Source of the DNA: Diphasiastrum complanatum
Lineage: Eukaryota > Streptophyta > Lycopodiopsida > Lycopodiales > Lycopodiaceae
Direction: 5' to 3'
DNA length: 64,000 bases
Assembly: GCA_029204225.1 (NCBI GenBank)
Contig: CM055097.1
Span: 73,217,716-73,281,715, forward strand
Under the pieces are notes generated by a model. It saw only the letters and a program-made list of their open reading frames with translations. It did not search any database and had not been told where the DNA came from. The position numbers were made by a program, and so were the translations under genes. Shown piece after piece: positions 8,989 to 20,022 of the stretch (its first letter is position 1; every line of letters starts with the position of its first letter).

Positions 8989-9800
8989 ACATGCAAGTGG
9001 GCTAGTGGTTATGTAGGTGATGCTTAGAACTAATGTGAAAACTTCTAGCTTTGGATTGTGAAGAGATCTCCATTTCATGAAAGCAATCTTTGTCAAGGTT
9101 GCGCGATGGGCAATGCAAGGCTGTTAATGAAACGTTGAAGGGGGAGGATAAGTTTGCATGAAGAAACGATTGATTATTTACTAATGTCCCAATAGTTTCC
9201 AAGGTGGCCACCAGAGTGCTTGAAAATTTGAGATGGGCGAACCCACCCTCCATGCACGAAGAAGGAGAAGAACTGCTTTTGGTAGGAATCCTTGGGGCAA
9301 CAAAAGAAGCTAATTGATTATTTGATTTTGTTTTCCCAAAAAAACCACAACAATTTAGTTGGAGATAGCAAACATGTTTGCAAATGTAACTTCTAGAAAG
9401 AAATTCAAGGTGAACAACTATATAAATTGTGGCTATGGCTAAAAACTCCTCTATTGCTAAGGAGAAGAAATGTAATGACTATTAAGCATTCATAGAAAAA
9501 AAAGCTATTCCAACCTCTCCTAAGGATCATCTAGCAATGATTGTTCAAGTAGGAGGCAGAAGTCTAGATCAAAATAAGATCATGGTGGCTTCCATAGAAA
9601 GGAAGAAAGCTTGAAGGTGCTTGTACATTCTCAAAAAGAAGGAAAAGATTGATAATTTGCAAGACCTAGCTATGGAGTATCTTAACTACAATGCTGTCAA
9701 CCATGAAAGCTTGAGAAACTTAGCTATGGAAAACATCAAACACAAGGGAAATTGCTTAAGCACTTCACAACACCAAAACTTAGAAGAGAGAATGAATCGC
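8989..9800. other. no recognisable gene
   Basis: Short frames only. Lysine- and asparagine-rich reading on the plus strand (about 9440-9790) could be decayed gag, but no motif supports that. Confidence 0.35.
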
Positions 9801-9801
9801 T

Positions 9802-9814
9802 AGAGAGAGAGAGC

Positions 9815-9869
<55 letters not shown>

Positions 9870-9891
9870 AGAAGAAGAAGAAGAAGAAGAA
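9802..9891. repeat. (GA)n then (GAA)n microsatellite
   Basis: About 65 bp of GA followed by about 27 bp of GAA. Read on the minus strand it is (TTC)n(TC)n, immediately downstream of the LINE-like unit's aataaag, so it is probably that element's 3' tail. Confidence 0.8.
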
Positions 9892-10093
9892 GCTTTATTA
9901 ACGTCTTTTCCATGCCAAAAGGCGTATAAGACGAACAAGTACATCAAATAAAGTGGAACCAAGATGGAGCAATGCCGTCAAACAACATAACTAAAAACCA
10001 AACTAACTAAGAAGAGGATAATGCCTAGGATTATATGGTACGAAGACCATTTACAGATTCAACTGGCATCTCTTCAGTGCTCTAACTCTCTCA

Positions 10094-10873
10094 CTAACTC
10101 TGAACAATCTCGGATATCTCATTAGTAGCAACAGGTTTAATATCTACAAAGCGAATGATACCATCCCTGTAGATCAATCTCTTTCCATTCGTTAGAGACT
10201 CCTGTTTTGCTTTTTTCCGTTCTTTAACCTGAATGAATGTAAGGTCTTCATCCAGGTATATCGTTGTGCCCCGCAGTGTAGATCTCTTCCCTAACACTTC
10301 ATGAAGACCAGTTGCAGATGAAAAACGTATGACAAGAGTACCTGGATCTTTCTTAGGCCGCCATGCAGTATCCATATCTTTGTGGTGGTGTTGAAGACTC
10401 TCTTCAAGAAACTTTTTAGCTTCACCAACAACATCATGGGAGTTCGTAATACCTCTGACTCGGACATTGAGAGCCTTTTGCTCTCGCAAACGGCTCTCGG
10501 TGAATGTAGCTGAGATAAATGATGGTGGAGGTGGTAGAACAACACTATTAGGACCTTTAAGCACATCTGCCCAGGAACGGACAGCGGTATGATGCTGTTC
10601 CACTTGACTTTCAAGCTGTTGGATCTTTGCTGAAGTGGTCGAATGAGAGGAAGCTTCGATTTTGATAGCTGCAACTTCTTTCTTGAGATCGTCGATAGAC
10701 GAATCTAGTTTTTGAAGATGAGATTGAACAGCTTGGAACATAGCTTCAAGAGAAAGAAGTTTTTTTCGATGGTCGTTGAGATATTCATAGGAACGTAACT
10801 GATCTGCACGAATGACGGAGATCATAAAGGCTGGAGGCAGAAGTGATTCATCATCTGGGGTATTCGGGGTCAA
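10094..10873 (-). CDS. LINE ORF1-like RNA-binding protein, main part
   Basis: 260 codons opened by TTG, so the true start lies upstream. Residues about 25-85 form a heptad-patterned coiled coil (SLEAMFQAVQSHLQKLDSSI, KIQQLESQVEQHH). Residues about 128-210 resemble the RRM of LINE-1-type ORF1 (ALNVRVRGI, EAKKFLEESL, TLVIRFSS). The C-terminal part reads LRGTTIYLDEDLTFIQVKER, like the ORF1 C-terminal domain (RG--I---EDLT). Such proteins trimerise through the coil and bind element RNA. No zinc knuckle is seen. The N-terminal part sits in another frame at 10882-11097. The family call rests on eye alignment. The order of coil, RRM and basic tail supports it. Confidence 0.55.
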   Translation of the reverse strand: MTPNTPDDESLLPPAFMISVIRADQLRSYEYLNDHRKKLLSLEAMFQAVQSHLQKLDSSIDDLKKEVAAIKIEASSHSTTSAKIQQLESQVEQHHTAVRSWADVLKGPNSVVLPPPPSFISATFTESRLREQKALNVRVRGITNSHDVVGEAKKFLEESLQHHHKDMDTAWRPKKDPGTLVIRFSSATGLHEVLGKRSTLRGTTIYLDEDLTFIQVKERKKAKQESLTNGKRLIYRDGIIRFVDIKPVATNEISEIVQS

Positions 10874-10881
10874 AGGGCCGG

Positions 10882-11097
10882 CTATAATGGATTAACAAGA
10901 ATAGGATTTGATGGAGAGATAGGGATTGCGACTGGAATAGAAGGTGAAGGTGAAGGTGAGGCGGATGCTGAAGCAATGCTAGAAGCTAAAGATGGCTGAG
11001 GCGAAGCTGGAGGTGTAGAAGCCATTGAGGCTGAGGCGGTGGAGTCAAAGGATTGAGGAGCAGGGGCAGATGTCCCTCCCTTCCGATACTTAGCCAT
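10882..11097 (-). pseudogene. ORF1 N-terminal Ser/Pro/Ala-rich segment, frameshifted
   Basis: 71 codons starting MAKYRKGG, followed by low-complexity Ser, Ala and Pro. It stops at 10882, while the downstream frame continues through the overlap without a stop (IIAGPLTPNTPDDE). One 1-2 nt change near 10885-10900 would join them, so the ORF1 here is probably broken by a single frameshift. Confidence 0.55.
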
Positions 11098-11140
11098 GGT
11101 TCACGTTGGCAATTCAGGCAGATGGTGTAGGGCGATCAGA

Positions 11141-11351
11141 TGTCTGATTTCCGCTTAGGTGTAAGCCCATGAGCATAGCATAGATCATCATAACGATGGT
11201 CAGGCCTGCAGATTTCCGTTTAGGTGTAGATGCGCGAGCAGTAGCAGATCACCATAGCGATGGGGAAGGGCACACCTGCGATCAGCAGGACATCGCTGGG
11301 GGAGGGCACACTTGCGATCAGCAGGGCATTGCGATCAGCAGGGCATCGCTG
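11141..11351 (-). repeat. tandem 5' repeats upstream of LINE-like ORF1
   Basis: Two copies of about 63 bp begin gatttccg(c/t)ttaggtgta at 11148 and 11211. Next to them are three copies built on gcgatcagcagg(g/a)cat (11278-11351). They lie upstream of the ORF1 start on the minus strand, as promoter monomers do in some LINEs. Confidence 0.55.
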
Positions 11352-11495
11352 GTGAGAGAGAGGGTCCTCCAAGTCCTATATGATCCAAACACCTCATGTA
11401 CGTTCATGGGCTGTATAAGTTTCCTCTATATGAGTGAACCACTTGGCCAAGTGGGCCACTTGCACTAATTTAGTTAAGTTACAAATAGGGGGCCC

Positions 11496-11800
11496 TGTCA
11501 TGCCCATGACTGGTCTCGGGTAGCGTGTCCACGCTAGGGATCAGTAGATCGACAACCCGTAAATTTATCGTGACTATCAGGAAATTGGGGCCCTTATGTG
11601 CATAAGGTCATAATGTATGGTTGTAGGCCTAAACTCATGATGGTGGATTTATATGGGTCTATCAGTGAGTCATTGGGGAACTGGATGACGTGGCAAAGAT
11701 AGGCTGCTGAGGTGTCCAGTGAGGTGTCACAGTGCACTACTAGTGGTGCATGGGCCTTGGAGGGTATAAGTATACCTATTGGGCTCTCACTAGTGTATGC
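11496..11800 (+). repeat. Gypsy LTR-like repeat, copy 2
   Basis: Begins TGTCATGCCC after a polypurine-like aataggggg at 11484-11492. It shares blocks with 7147-7400. A TATA-like string (gggtataagtatacc, about 11763) lies late in the block, as in an LTR promoter. The right end is not defined. Confidence 0.5.
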
Positions 11801-12058
11801 TTGATTGCATGACTGGTAGCAGTATGTTGCTGGTGTGAATCCTCATTCCTCTTTGAGATTGATCCTTTCGATCTAGGATTGGTTGGGTTGTTTTGTCCAC
11901 CATCCGTTTCCCATGTGTTGCCTGTTATTGGCATGCTTAGAATAGGATCCCTGGTAGAGGACTTTATAGGTCCCATGTATCTAAGAAATAACATCCCCAT
12001 GAGTTATGTACAACTTAAAATAAGATTAGTACTTAGCCAAAGGGGTAAAATAGACATT
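11801..12058. other. no recognisable gene; possible remainder of LTR
   Basis: Short overlapping frames on both strands with no domain. Could be the R/U5 part of the LTR-like block or flanking sequence. Confidence 0.3.
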
Positions 12059-12132
12059 ATTTTTCAACACCCCTCCTTAATAGCAATTTTTCAACACCCC
12101 TCCTTAATGGCAATTTTTCAACACCCCTCCAT
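12059..12132. repeat. 27-bp tandem repeat, about 2.7 copies
   Basis: Units start tttttcaacacccctcc. On the minus strand each unit reads ggaggggtgttgaaaaa, which looks like a polypurine tract followed by the TG start of a Copia LTR. The array may be a multiplied PPT/LTR junction. Confidence 0.65.
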
Positions 12133-13224
12133 TGCATCCCTTGCATTGCAAGATCACCCTATGTGCGTTCAATCTTATGCTTGTGTAGTCCTTCAATTCA
12201 GGTTGAAGTGTAGGTATAGGCTCTCTACTTGTAACTATTCCCCAACAAATCTTGTCCATGAAGATGTTTGTCATCTTGAACTTCCACACCCAATTGTAGA
12301 GCCAATTCTCATTCACCTCAAAGCCGAGAGCTATGAATATCATCCTCCCTAAGCTCTGATCAAGATGCTAGCAATTAGCACTAACACCCTCCTCAACTCC
12401 TAGGATGCACAATACTTGCACATTTGCCACCACACTGGGTAGGATATTAGATCTAGAGACCTACTCATTCATTATCTAGGTTCTGAGAGCTACTCTTCCT
12501 ATGCATGTCACTCATGCAGGCTGATTTGTCATCCATGCACATGACATATGTCACTTGACACTTACTATTGAGAGCTCTATCCAAGCAATTTCTACCTTTA
12601 GAATCCTGATTAAATACTATATACCTCATCTTAGCACATACATCCCTCTCCTTTGAAACATGTCGTCAAGTAATTGTTTGGAATGTTGCCTTCAATTCAT
12701 CCTCCCTCTCCTCTGTGGCCTCATCCTCTGACTTACCTTTCCATCGAATCGGATAGGCCATGCCAAAGTAGCTTGTATGGGTTGCCCTATTCCCATATAT
12801 TTGAAACACCAATAAACCGCACAAGAAAGAAAAATTTCAAAATTTGCTCCAGTCACTTGGACTCTTTTCGGCCAAAATCAGTTTTCTCTTTTAATTCTTG
12901 AGGAGACGTCGCAAAATATCTCCAAATTTATATCAAAAAGGAACGACCAAAACCTGAAATACCTACTTTCACAACCTGTTCATTGATCTCGTCCAAATTC
13001 AATCGAAAACAAGCTTTTGCGAAGCAATATTGTTTTTGGAGATTTTGATATTTTCTAGATTTTGAATTTCTGCTGTGTTTTGTCATACACATTCTTGCTT
13101 TTTTGGTCATCAAATTCACTTATTTGAAAAACCTACTGTGAATTCACTCATTTGAATAACCTACCGTGACTTTGAGTTTATCGAGTTTGGGCTTGATTGC
13201 TAGTAATATTTGCCTTTTGAGCAG
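12133..13224. other. no recognisable gene
   Basis: Several frames of 60-80 codons on both strands without known domains. The part just before 13225 would be intron if the next exon is real. Confidence 0.35.
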
Positions 13225-13320
13225 GTTATTTCTTTTCTTCGTCGAATGGTGGAGAGTTTGGGTAGTGCAATCTTACCCTATTTGCCTGCAACAATCCAAC
13301 AGTTACTTTCGATCACTGAG
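13225..13320 (+). CDS. single exon resembling exportin-T (PAUSED/LOS1)
   Basis: A clean 96-bp phase-0 exon, with acceptor ttttgagcag before it and donor gtattc after it. It encodes 32 residues including ISFLRRMVESLGSAILPYLP and IQQLL, like a HEAT-repeat helix pair of exportin-T, the nuclear tRNA export receptor. No neighbouring exons of that protein were found within several kb, so it is either one exon of a gene with very long introns or an orphan captured exon. The identification is from recall of the family pattern only. Confidence 0.45.
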
Positions 13321-14219
13321 GTATTCAATTTAAACTTTCTTGTACATCTTTTTGACCACGGCATATGCTTTGAATTCGCAACGTAGGAGTTTATTCTATT
13401 CTCTTACACTAGATGGTGTACCATTCACTATCCTTTGTGCCAGTCTATAGGGAATAAAGAGAATTCAAACTAGCATAATCTTGGAGAACTTCTAGTCTGG
13501 ACGTGGAAGTTTCTTGGTCTAGGCATCCTAAGAGAGGAATTCGATGGAAACATGGCATGTCCTAGACAATACGCCGGAAAAGTGCGCAAGAGTGGACAAT
13601 GCAAGCTGATGGAGAAATGCTCCAAGTATGCTATTAAATGCCAAAGATCCACTTTTGGCAATTCTCATTTTTACTGATTTCAAGTTGAAAGCTGTAACTA
13701 GTATACTGCTAAGCAATGTTAGGCTCAACTTTGCAGCATATGACAGATTGTCAAGCAGTAAAAGAATTTAAGAACCAGTTTTCGTGGCTAAATTCTTGAG
13801 AATGTGGCTCTTTTTTCAAAAGGGAACGAGGAATTTTATATCAAGCAAGTACATAGTTATCAAAAGCTAAATGTTATATTGTCAACATGCAAATGCTTGA
13901 CAGAGTAGGCTTCAAACATTAAGCCCCATGTTTCTGAAGCCTGAACCAGAAAAGCCTTCAAAAGTAGCTTGGCTTCAAACATCGTCTTAGTCATTTATGA
14001 AAAGTAGCGATATCATTTGATTGGCTTTGCCTTGTCATATACTGTTCTAGATATAACATTGATATATTGTTTCGTTGCGCTAATTGACATGCAATTATCA
14101 TTTGAGATCTTCATCAAAGTCGCATTCATAACAATAGGTCTTCTTTGTTTCGTCTTGTGTATGAAAAAGGATGCAAACAGGCCATCAGAGAACGTTTTAA
14201 CCTGAATATTTCTTGCAAG
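13321..14219. other. no gene seen
   Basis: AT-rich. The phrase cttcaaacat recurs at 13911-13920 and 13972-13981. No coding recognised. Confidence 0.35.
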
Positions 14220-14689
14220 TTCGCTTACGAAGGCTATCTTTCAGCCAGGTACCACCAACAGAGAGAAGTGCATGAATTGCGAAGTTTGTGCAGGTAACCT
14301 AATAACTTTCTCACTCAGTTTTTGCAGCCACCTTTGGGATGTGTTCGACTTGAGGTAATCAAAATTTCAATTGTTGTCTGCATGTCAAATGCCAGGTACC
14401 CTTTGAGATCAACCAGCCGTAGCATCAGAAGAAGCTCCATAGGAACTGAGAAGACCATCAATAATCTGATCTCAACGATGAATATCGCTACCTCACAAGT
14501 GCTAGATGAGAATGTCCATAGCACACCGGTACCAATTGCAGAAGGAATTCCTGAAGAGATAGAAGGAACGCTTGACGAACCCAATGCTTACATGACCGCT
14601 ACGGAAAACGACAATGGTGCCAAGTCTCCAGTAGTTGTCGCAAACTTGGAGTCGTCTGACATTTTTCAAGATAAAAAGGTCCATCCTTA
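14220..14689 (+). CDS. three phase-compatible exons of an unrecognised gene (3' end)
   Basis: Exon a, 14220-14293, follows ttcttgcaag and ends before gtaacc. Exon b, 14329-14355, is only 27 bp and is bounded by tttttgcag and gtaatc. Exon c starts at 14394 after aatgccag and stays open to TAG at 14687-14689. All junctions keep phase 2. The product would read FAYEGYLSARYHQQREVHEL, then SHLWDVFDL, then RYPLRSTSRSIRRSS and an acidic, low-complexity tail. The first part looks helical and the last part disordered. No family is recognised. Three agreeing splice phases in 470 bp argue for a real gene, though upstream exons were not found. Confidence 0.4.
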
Positions 14690-14739
14690 GTTGTTGGGAA
14701 ACCTACACATTGACATATTGCAGGAGACGGACCAATCTT

Positions 14740-15289
14740 TCAGAGTGAAGAGTGTGTTTTGTCGAACAAGACTTTTGTTGTCAATTTTGAAGATATGCAA
14801 CTGTCGAGATGGCTTCTGCCCAGAAGGCCCAAATGGCCTTCGATAATCTGCATAAGAATGTCATGAGCTTTGAAGTAATCTTTGAATTCAGTCGAAATGA
14901 ATTGGCTTCCACCATCAGTCCAAATTGTCGTGATTTTCTTGGAAGTTTGCCACTGTCGGCGATTCCTCTTTGTCAATTGGTAATAAACGAGGCCATACAG
15001 ATGGTTACCGACCATGTGTTTGACCTGAGCTAGAGTTTTCGCACCTCAAGATACGTCCCCAAGCAGGGAAAGTTCATGATATCCATGCCCAAAGACCGGG
15101 AAACCGGTTATGAGGTGACAAACTACGACGAGGCTGCCTGGGTCCCATCTGGTGTAGGGTCGACCAAGAGTTTGAATAGGAGCTATTGAATCTGCCATAG
15201 TGGAAGCATATTTCAAACAAAAAGTTTCTAGTGTGGGACTTAAACCATAGGTGCAAGTTTGGGATGGCCTGCATAAAGGAAGGTAACAC
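14740..15289 (-). pseudogene. retroelement integrase relic
   Basis: The minus strand reads TRWDPGSLVVVCHLITGFPV in one frame (about 15160-15100), then KKITTIWTDGGSQFISTEF and KDYFKAHDI (14930-14860). This fits an RNase-H-fold integrase core with the second catalytic Asp (TDGGSQF). The third-acid region reads GHLGLLGRSHLDS, where most families have G-ER or GQAER, so it looks lost. A stop separates the two parts. Probably Gypsy-type. No LTRs were found. Confidence 0.6.
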
Positions 15290-15459
15290 TTATTATAATC
15301 TTATCAAATAAGCGTGTGTTGTCCTTGTCGTCTTCCGCGAACAACTGATGGTACAATGATTTACTTTGCATAGAGTTCCCTCATGTGTCGGCAATGCTTT
15401 CAAAAGCTTGAGAAGGCGAATATCTCATAGCCTTGAACGTTGTTGATCGGTAGTGCGGT

Positions 15460-17050
15460 TTGTTTTTATAACCGTTATGGATCATTAGGACCAACTGCTA
15501 GCAATTCTGGCTTAATTTATCCAGAAACATCCAGTATGTGAAAAAATTTATAATTAGGGCTTATAATGTGGCTACCTTTTGACATTAGTGTGGCAATGCC
15601 CATTGAAACCAGATGGGATCGAATTCTTGAGCTGTCTGTTTTAGCTACTAGGCAACATGGAAATAAACCTATAGGTACTAATTTGGCACAAAATGGATGA
15701 GTTGAGCTAAATTTGTGGCTCAACAAAGTTAGGTCAGGAAACTACAGAAGGGAAACTAGATACGAAATATGTGCAGTGATCCCAGAGAGCCCGGTAGCTC
15801 GGTCTGACGATCGACACAAGTTTCTATAGCCGTTATGGATCATTAGGACCAACTGCTATGCAATTTTGGCCTACTCTAATCAGAAACGTCCAGTATGTGG
15901 GAAATTGTACAATTAGGGCTTATAATGTGCCATGTGGGCTACCTTTTGACATTAGTGCAACGGTGCCCATTGAAATCAAATGGGATTTGATTCTTGAGCC
16001 GTCTATTTTGGCTATTAGGCAACATCAAAATGAACTTGTAGATACTAAGTTGGCACAAAATGGATGAGTTGAGCTACAGTTGTACCTCAACAAAGTCAAG
16101 TCAAGAAACTGCAATAGAGAAACTGGGCACGAAATAAGTCAGAGAGCTTGGTAGTTCGGTCTGACGGTCGACACAAGTTTCTATAGTCGTTATGAATTGT
16201 TAGGACCAAAGATGTACAATAAGGGCTTATAATGTGGGCTTCGTTTTGACATTAGTGTGACAGTGCCCATTGAAACCATATGAGATCGGATTCTTGAGCC
16301 GTTTGTTTCGACAATTAGACAACATCAAAATGAACTTGCAGGTACTAATTTGGCACAAAATGGATGAGTTGAGCTACAATTGTGGCTCAACAAGCTTAGT
16401 TCAGGAAATTGTAATAAGGAAACTCGGCACGAAATAAGTTCAGTGACCCCAGAGAGCCCGGTAGCTCGGTCCTACGATCATCACAGGTTCATATAGTTGT
16501 TGTGGACCAGCATGACCAGTTGCTGTGCAATTTCAGCCTATTGTGTTCAGAAACATCCAGTAGGTTGGAGAGACCACATTAGGGCTTATAGTATGGGTCA
16601 CATTGTGACATCACCATGATTGGGCCCGTTCAAACCAAATGGGATCGGAATTTTGAGCCGTCTGTTATTGCTACTAGGGAAGATGAAAATGAACTTGTGG
16701 ATTTAGATACTGGGTACGAAAGAAGTGTGTTCACCTTAGAGATCCCGATAGCTCGGTGTGACGGTCAACACAAGTTTCTATAGCCATTATGGATCATTAG
16801 GACCAATTGATGTGCAGTTTGGCTTACATTATTCAAAAACTTACAATATGTGAAAAAATTTACAAGTAGGGCTTATAATGTGGGCTACGTTTTGACATTA
16901 GTGTGGCATTGCCCATTCAAACCAAATGGGATCAGATTCTTTAACCATTTGTTCTGACTACTAGGCAACATCAAAATGAACCTCAGGTACTCGTTTTGCA
17001 CGAAATGGATGAGTTTGAGGTACAATTAGGGCTCCAGAAAGTATGTCAGA
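15460..17050. repeat. degenerate tandem repeat, five units of about 290-360 bp
   Basis: Each unit holds the anchor gttatggatcattaggacc (15474, 15832, 16189, 16498, 16786), then an agggcttataatgtgggct-like block, a ttgacattagtg-like block, a gcccattgaaacca-like block and a cactcggt/agctcggt block. Spacings are 358, 357, 309 and 288 bp, with internal deletions in the later units. A few units encode weakly similar short frames, but stops differ between units. It looks like a local satellite. Confidence 0.85.
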
Positions 17051-17990
17051 GAGGAGAGGTCACAATTAGGGCTTGGCTATGGGATTGGCCACAAGAATGC
17101 TCGCCAAAATTTGCTCGCATGAGAATGCTCGTCAAGAAATGCTTGCCAAAAAATCACATCCTATGTGTGTGCAAATGAATGCTTGGCTAAAATGAGGAAG
17201 GAGCTCATATCCTTTCACACAATTGACTTCTTAGTGACAATCACTCTTCCTTAGCAACTTCCTTTGCCTTCCTTAGGCAGTTATTTGACTTAGCATTGAT
17301 ATTGAACATGAAATTGTGCCATCCTTCCTAGTTGTTTTTCATGCAATGATATCTTGCCTTAGATTTCTTGGATTGTTCCAACACATTAGCTAATCTTTGT
17401 CGTCTCGCAAGAAATGCTTTGCCAAGATATGAAATAAGTTGATATAAAATAAGTTGTGATGTCAAGGCATTTGATCTATTTTAGATCCAAAATAGATTTT
17501 ATTTTGATGACATGTTCTTTCAATCTTTCAAGTCCTTGAGATTTTCACATTTTCTTGACTTTTTACTTGTTTGATCAATTTGCCTTAAAATTTGAACCTT
17601 TATGCTGATACATTTAGTACAACGTCTGCTGGTCTTCCACTAAAACATTTCCCATCTGGGAAACGGGATGCGATAAATGGGTTACAAAAAACGGGGAAAT
17701 GATGCATCATCATATAATGTAGATACAATGGAAAATGCAGAATATGCATCATACACCATGTTACATAGCACAAAAATGCAGCTTGTTGTCTAGAGATGGA
17801 GTTCTACAAGGGAAAGGGTTTCTAGTTCGTTTCGAGCTCAAGTCTAAAGAGCAATTTTGCGGGACCCCCCAGCAGGATTATGACATGCTTCGAATAGGTT
17901 TCTGGCAATTTTTAAGGCCATTTTCAGACAAAAACCTCTTGTAACTTATCTAGGTCATTGTTTTTAGGTTTTTCTTTTTAAAATGTTTGC
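17051..17990. other. no gene seen
   Basis: AT-rich with short frames. A GGGAAAC-type motif also occurs here (gggaaacggg, about 17659; ggggaaatg, about 17694), related to the palindrome cluster that follows. Confidence 0.35.
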
Positions 17991-18003
17991 CTTAATGTGT
18001 TGT

Positions 18004-18108
18004 GGGAAACGATGGTTTCCCTGATGGAAAACATGTTTCCCCATTGGGAAAACGACTGTTTTCCAGGTTTAGGAAAACGAGGCATACTGGGAAACATGTT
18101 TCCCCAAT
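18004..18108. repeat. cluster of GGGAAAC/GTTTCCC palindromes
   Basis: Within 105 bp: gggaaacgatggtttccc (18004-18021), ggaaaacatgtttcc (18026-18040), an inverted pair ggaaaacga/tgttttcc (18047-18064), and the perfect 16-bp palindrome gggaaacatgtttccc (18089-18104). Confidence 0.75.
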
Positions 18109-18549
18109 ATTATGTTTCAAACCAATTGTCATCTTTTGTCATTTTCTTGTTATGTTCTGTTCCAAATCTTCTATTACTGCATTTGCTATTTCAAACCTTA
18201 AGATATTGAAATAATTCTATATTTTATCATTATACTTCTCTTTGTATACAACGAAGGTCAAGGATTTCTTATCGTCTCCTTCCAATACATCAGAACAAAA
18301 ATAAATACATTAGATAAAGTCCAGGTTATGCTTTTTTAAGGAAAAACTTCTCAAGAAAGTTGGCCAATCTACAACAAGAACTGGTTGCAGGATTTTGGTT
18401 TTTTTTTAACAATTAAAAAAAACAGGTATTAAAACAGTTTATAATTTATGATCGTCCAACAATGATAAATCTGATGAATTGACCAAGAAAGCCTGAAAGG
18501 AAGCGTCAGAAACAGACGAGAACACAGGCAATCCTTCCTACAATACTGA

Positions 18550-18873
18550 TTTGTATGGATCCTATACCATGGTGGTGCAACTGGCCACTCCACAGAGAAT
18601 TCATGGTCTTTGCAGACACGGGTAGCGATCTGGTGTGGGAGCGATGCAAGCCATTTAATGGAACTGGAGCAGTAAGACCAGATGTGACTTTCAATATGGC
18701 TACAGTGATGGATCTACTTTGGCAGGAGACTTTTCTTCTGACACACTCACAATGACAGGAACAGATGGAAAGCCTCAAAAGTTCACCAATTTCTCCTTCG
18801 GATGTGTGCATCAAGCTTCTAGTAAAAGCGGAAGAATAGGAGGCCTGGTGCTAAATGATAGTCCTTTGTTAAA
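18550..18873 (+). pseudogene. A1 aspartic protease (nucellin-like) fragment
   Basis: One frame reads REFMVFADTGSDLVWERCKP, containing the first catalytic DTGS motif of plant pepsin-like proteases. After a shift near 18680, CDFQYGYSDGSTLAGDFSS, TLTMTGTDG and FTNFSFGCVHQ follow in order, including the YGDGS-like flap and the FGC motif. The second catalytic DTG/DSG half, the signal peptide and the C-terminus are absent. The missing spacing between the two pieces shows an internal deletion. It is therefore a gene fragment. Active members are secreted or vacuolar endopeptidases. Confidence 0.75.
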
Positions 18874-19468
18874 ACAATATGTATTTTTTATATTTTGATT
18901 TTGGTCAAGTTGGTCAGTTGCAATCAACATTATTGTTGTTAAGAATTATTAGTATCTTAATTTTTACACTTTATGTTCTTCCTTTCTTCCATGTTTCTTG
19001 TGTGGGATGGGACAGAGATGAGAAATCTTGCATAAACAATCGCTTCAAAATTACAACATTGTAAGGACTATCAATTCTCATCAAAACGCAATAGAGCTGC
19101 CAAGAGTTCTAGGCTATTTAAGGGGAGCGTAAGGGAGGGGACCGAATTGAAGGGTAAGGGGACCACAAGAGGAGGGCCATAAGGGGAGGGGACTGTAGGT
19201 GGAGGGCCGTAAGAGGAGGGCCGATTATTTGTTGATTGATAATCCCACAGCATACAAAATGGCCAGTGTTTTTTGTAGCATACCAAAGGATGAAAATGAA
19301 GCCGAAGATGATGAAGATCATTTGCCTAGGGCTTTTTTGAGAGCCAAGTGTAAAAGGGAGAAAAAACAAAGCCAATAATTGAGAAAAATGTCAAACGACG
19401 GTCACCATAACGGATAAAGTGCAGACATATAGGCTTAAAATAAAACAAAAAAAAATGCAGGCCAGGAA
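18874..19468. other. no gene seen
   Basis: AT-rich, then a stretch with repeated aggggaggg/gtaagggga motifs (19120-19225), which begins the purine-rich zone. Confidence 0.35.
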
Positions 19469-19470
19469 CG

Positions 19471-19514
<44 letters not shown>

Positions 19515-19985
19515 GAGGGACAGAGAGAGCAGGGCAGGAGCGAGCAGGGAGCAGGGGACGGAGGAGAGCGAGCAGGAGCGAGCAGAGAGCGAAGGGGAGG
19601 AGCGAGCGAGCGAGAGGCGCGAGCGAGCAGAGGCGCGAGTCGAGCAGGGAGCGAGCGAAGGGGAGGCGCGAGCAGGGGGAGAAGCGAGGGCGAGAGGCGA
19701 GCAGGGAGAGAGCTAGCAGGGAGAGGAGCGGGCAGGCAGAGAGGGAGCAGGGAGAGCAGCGAGGGGGAGAAGCGGGCAGGGAGAGAGGGGGCAGGGAGAG
19801 GAGCGGGCAGGGAGGGAGCGGGGGGGAGAAGCGAGCAGGGGGAGAAGCGAGGCAAAGAGCGAGCATGGAGGGAGCGGGGGGGAGAAGCGAGCAGGGGAAG
19901 GCAGAGAGCGAGCAGCGAGCAACGAGCAGGGAGAGAGCGAGCGAGGGGGAGAAGCGAGCAGGGAGCAGGGGACGGAGGGAGCCAG

Positions 19986-20022
<37 letters not shown>

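Larger units (their letters stand above)
9892..11140 (-). mobile_element. LINE-like element carrying ORF1 only
   Basis: Minus-strand unit. It has repeated 5' sequence (11141-11351), an ORF1-like protein in two frames (11097-10094), a short 3' region of about 200 bp, TTAATAAAG at 9893-9901, then a CTT/CT tail. No reverse transcriptase or endonuclease coding is present between ORF1 and the tail, so it would be non-autonomous or 3'-deleted. No target duplication was identified. Confidence 0.5.
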
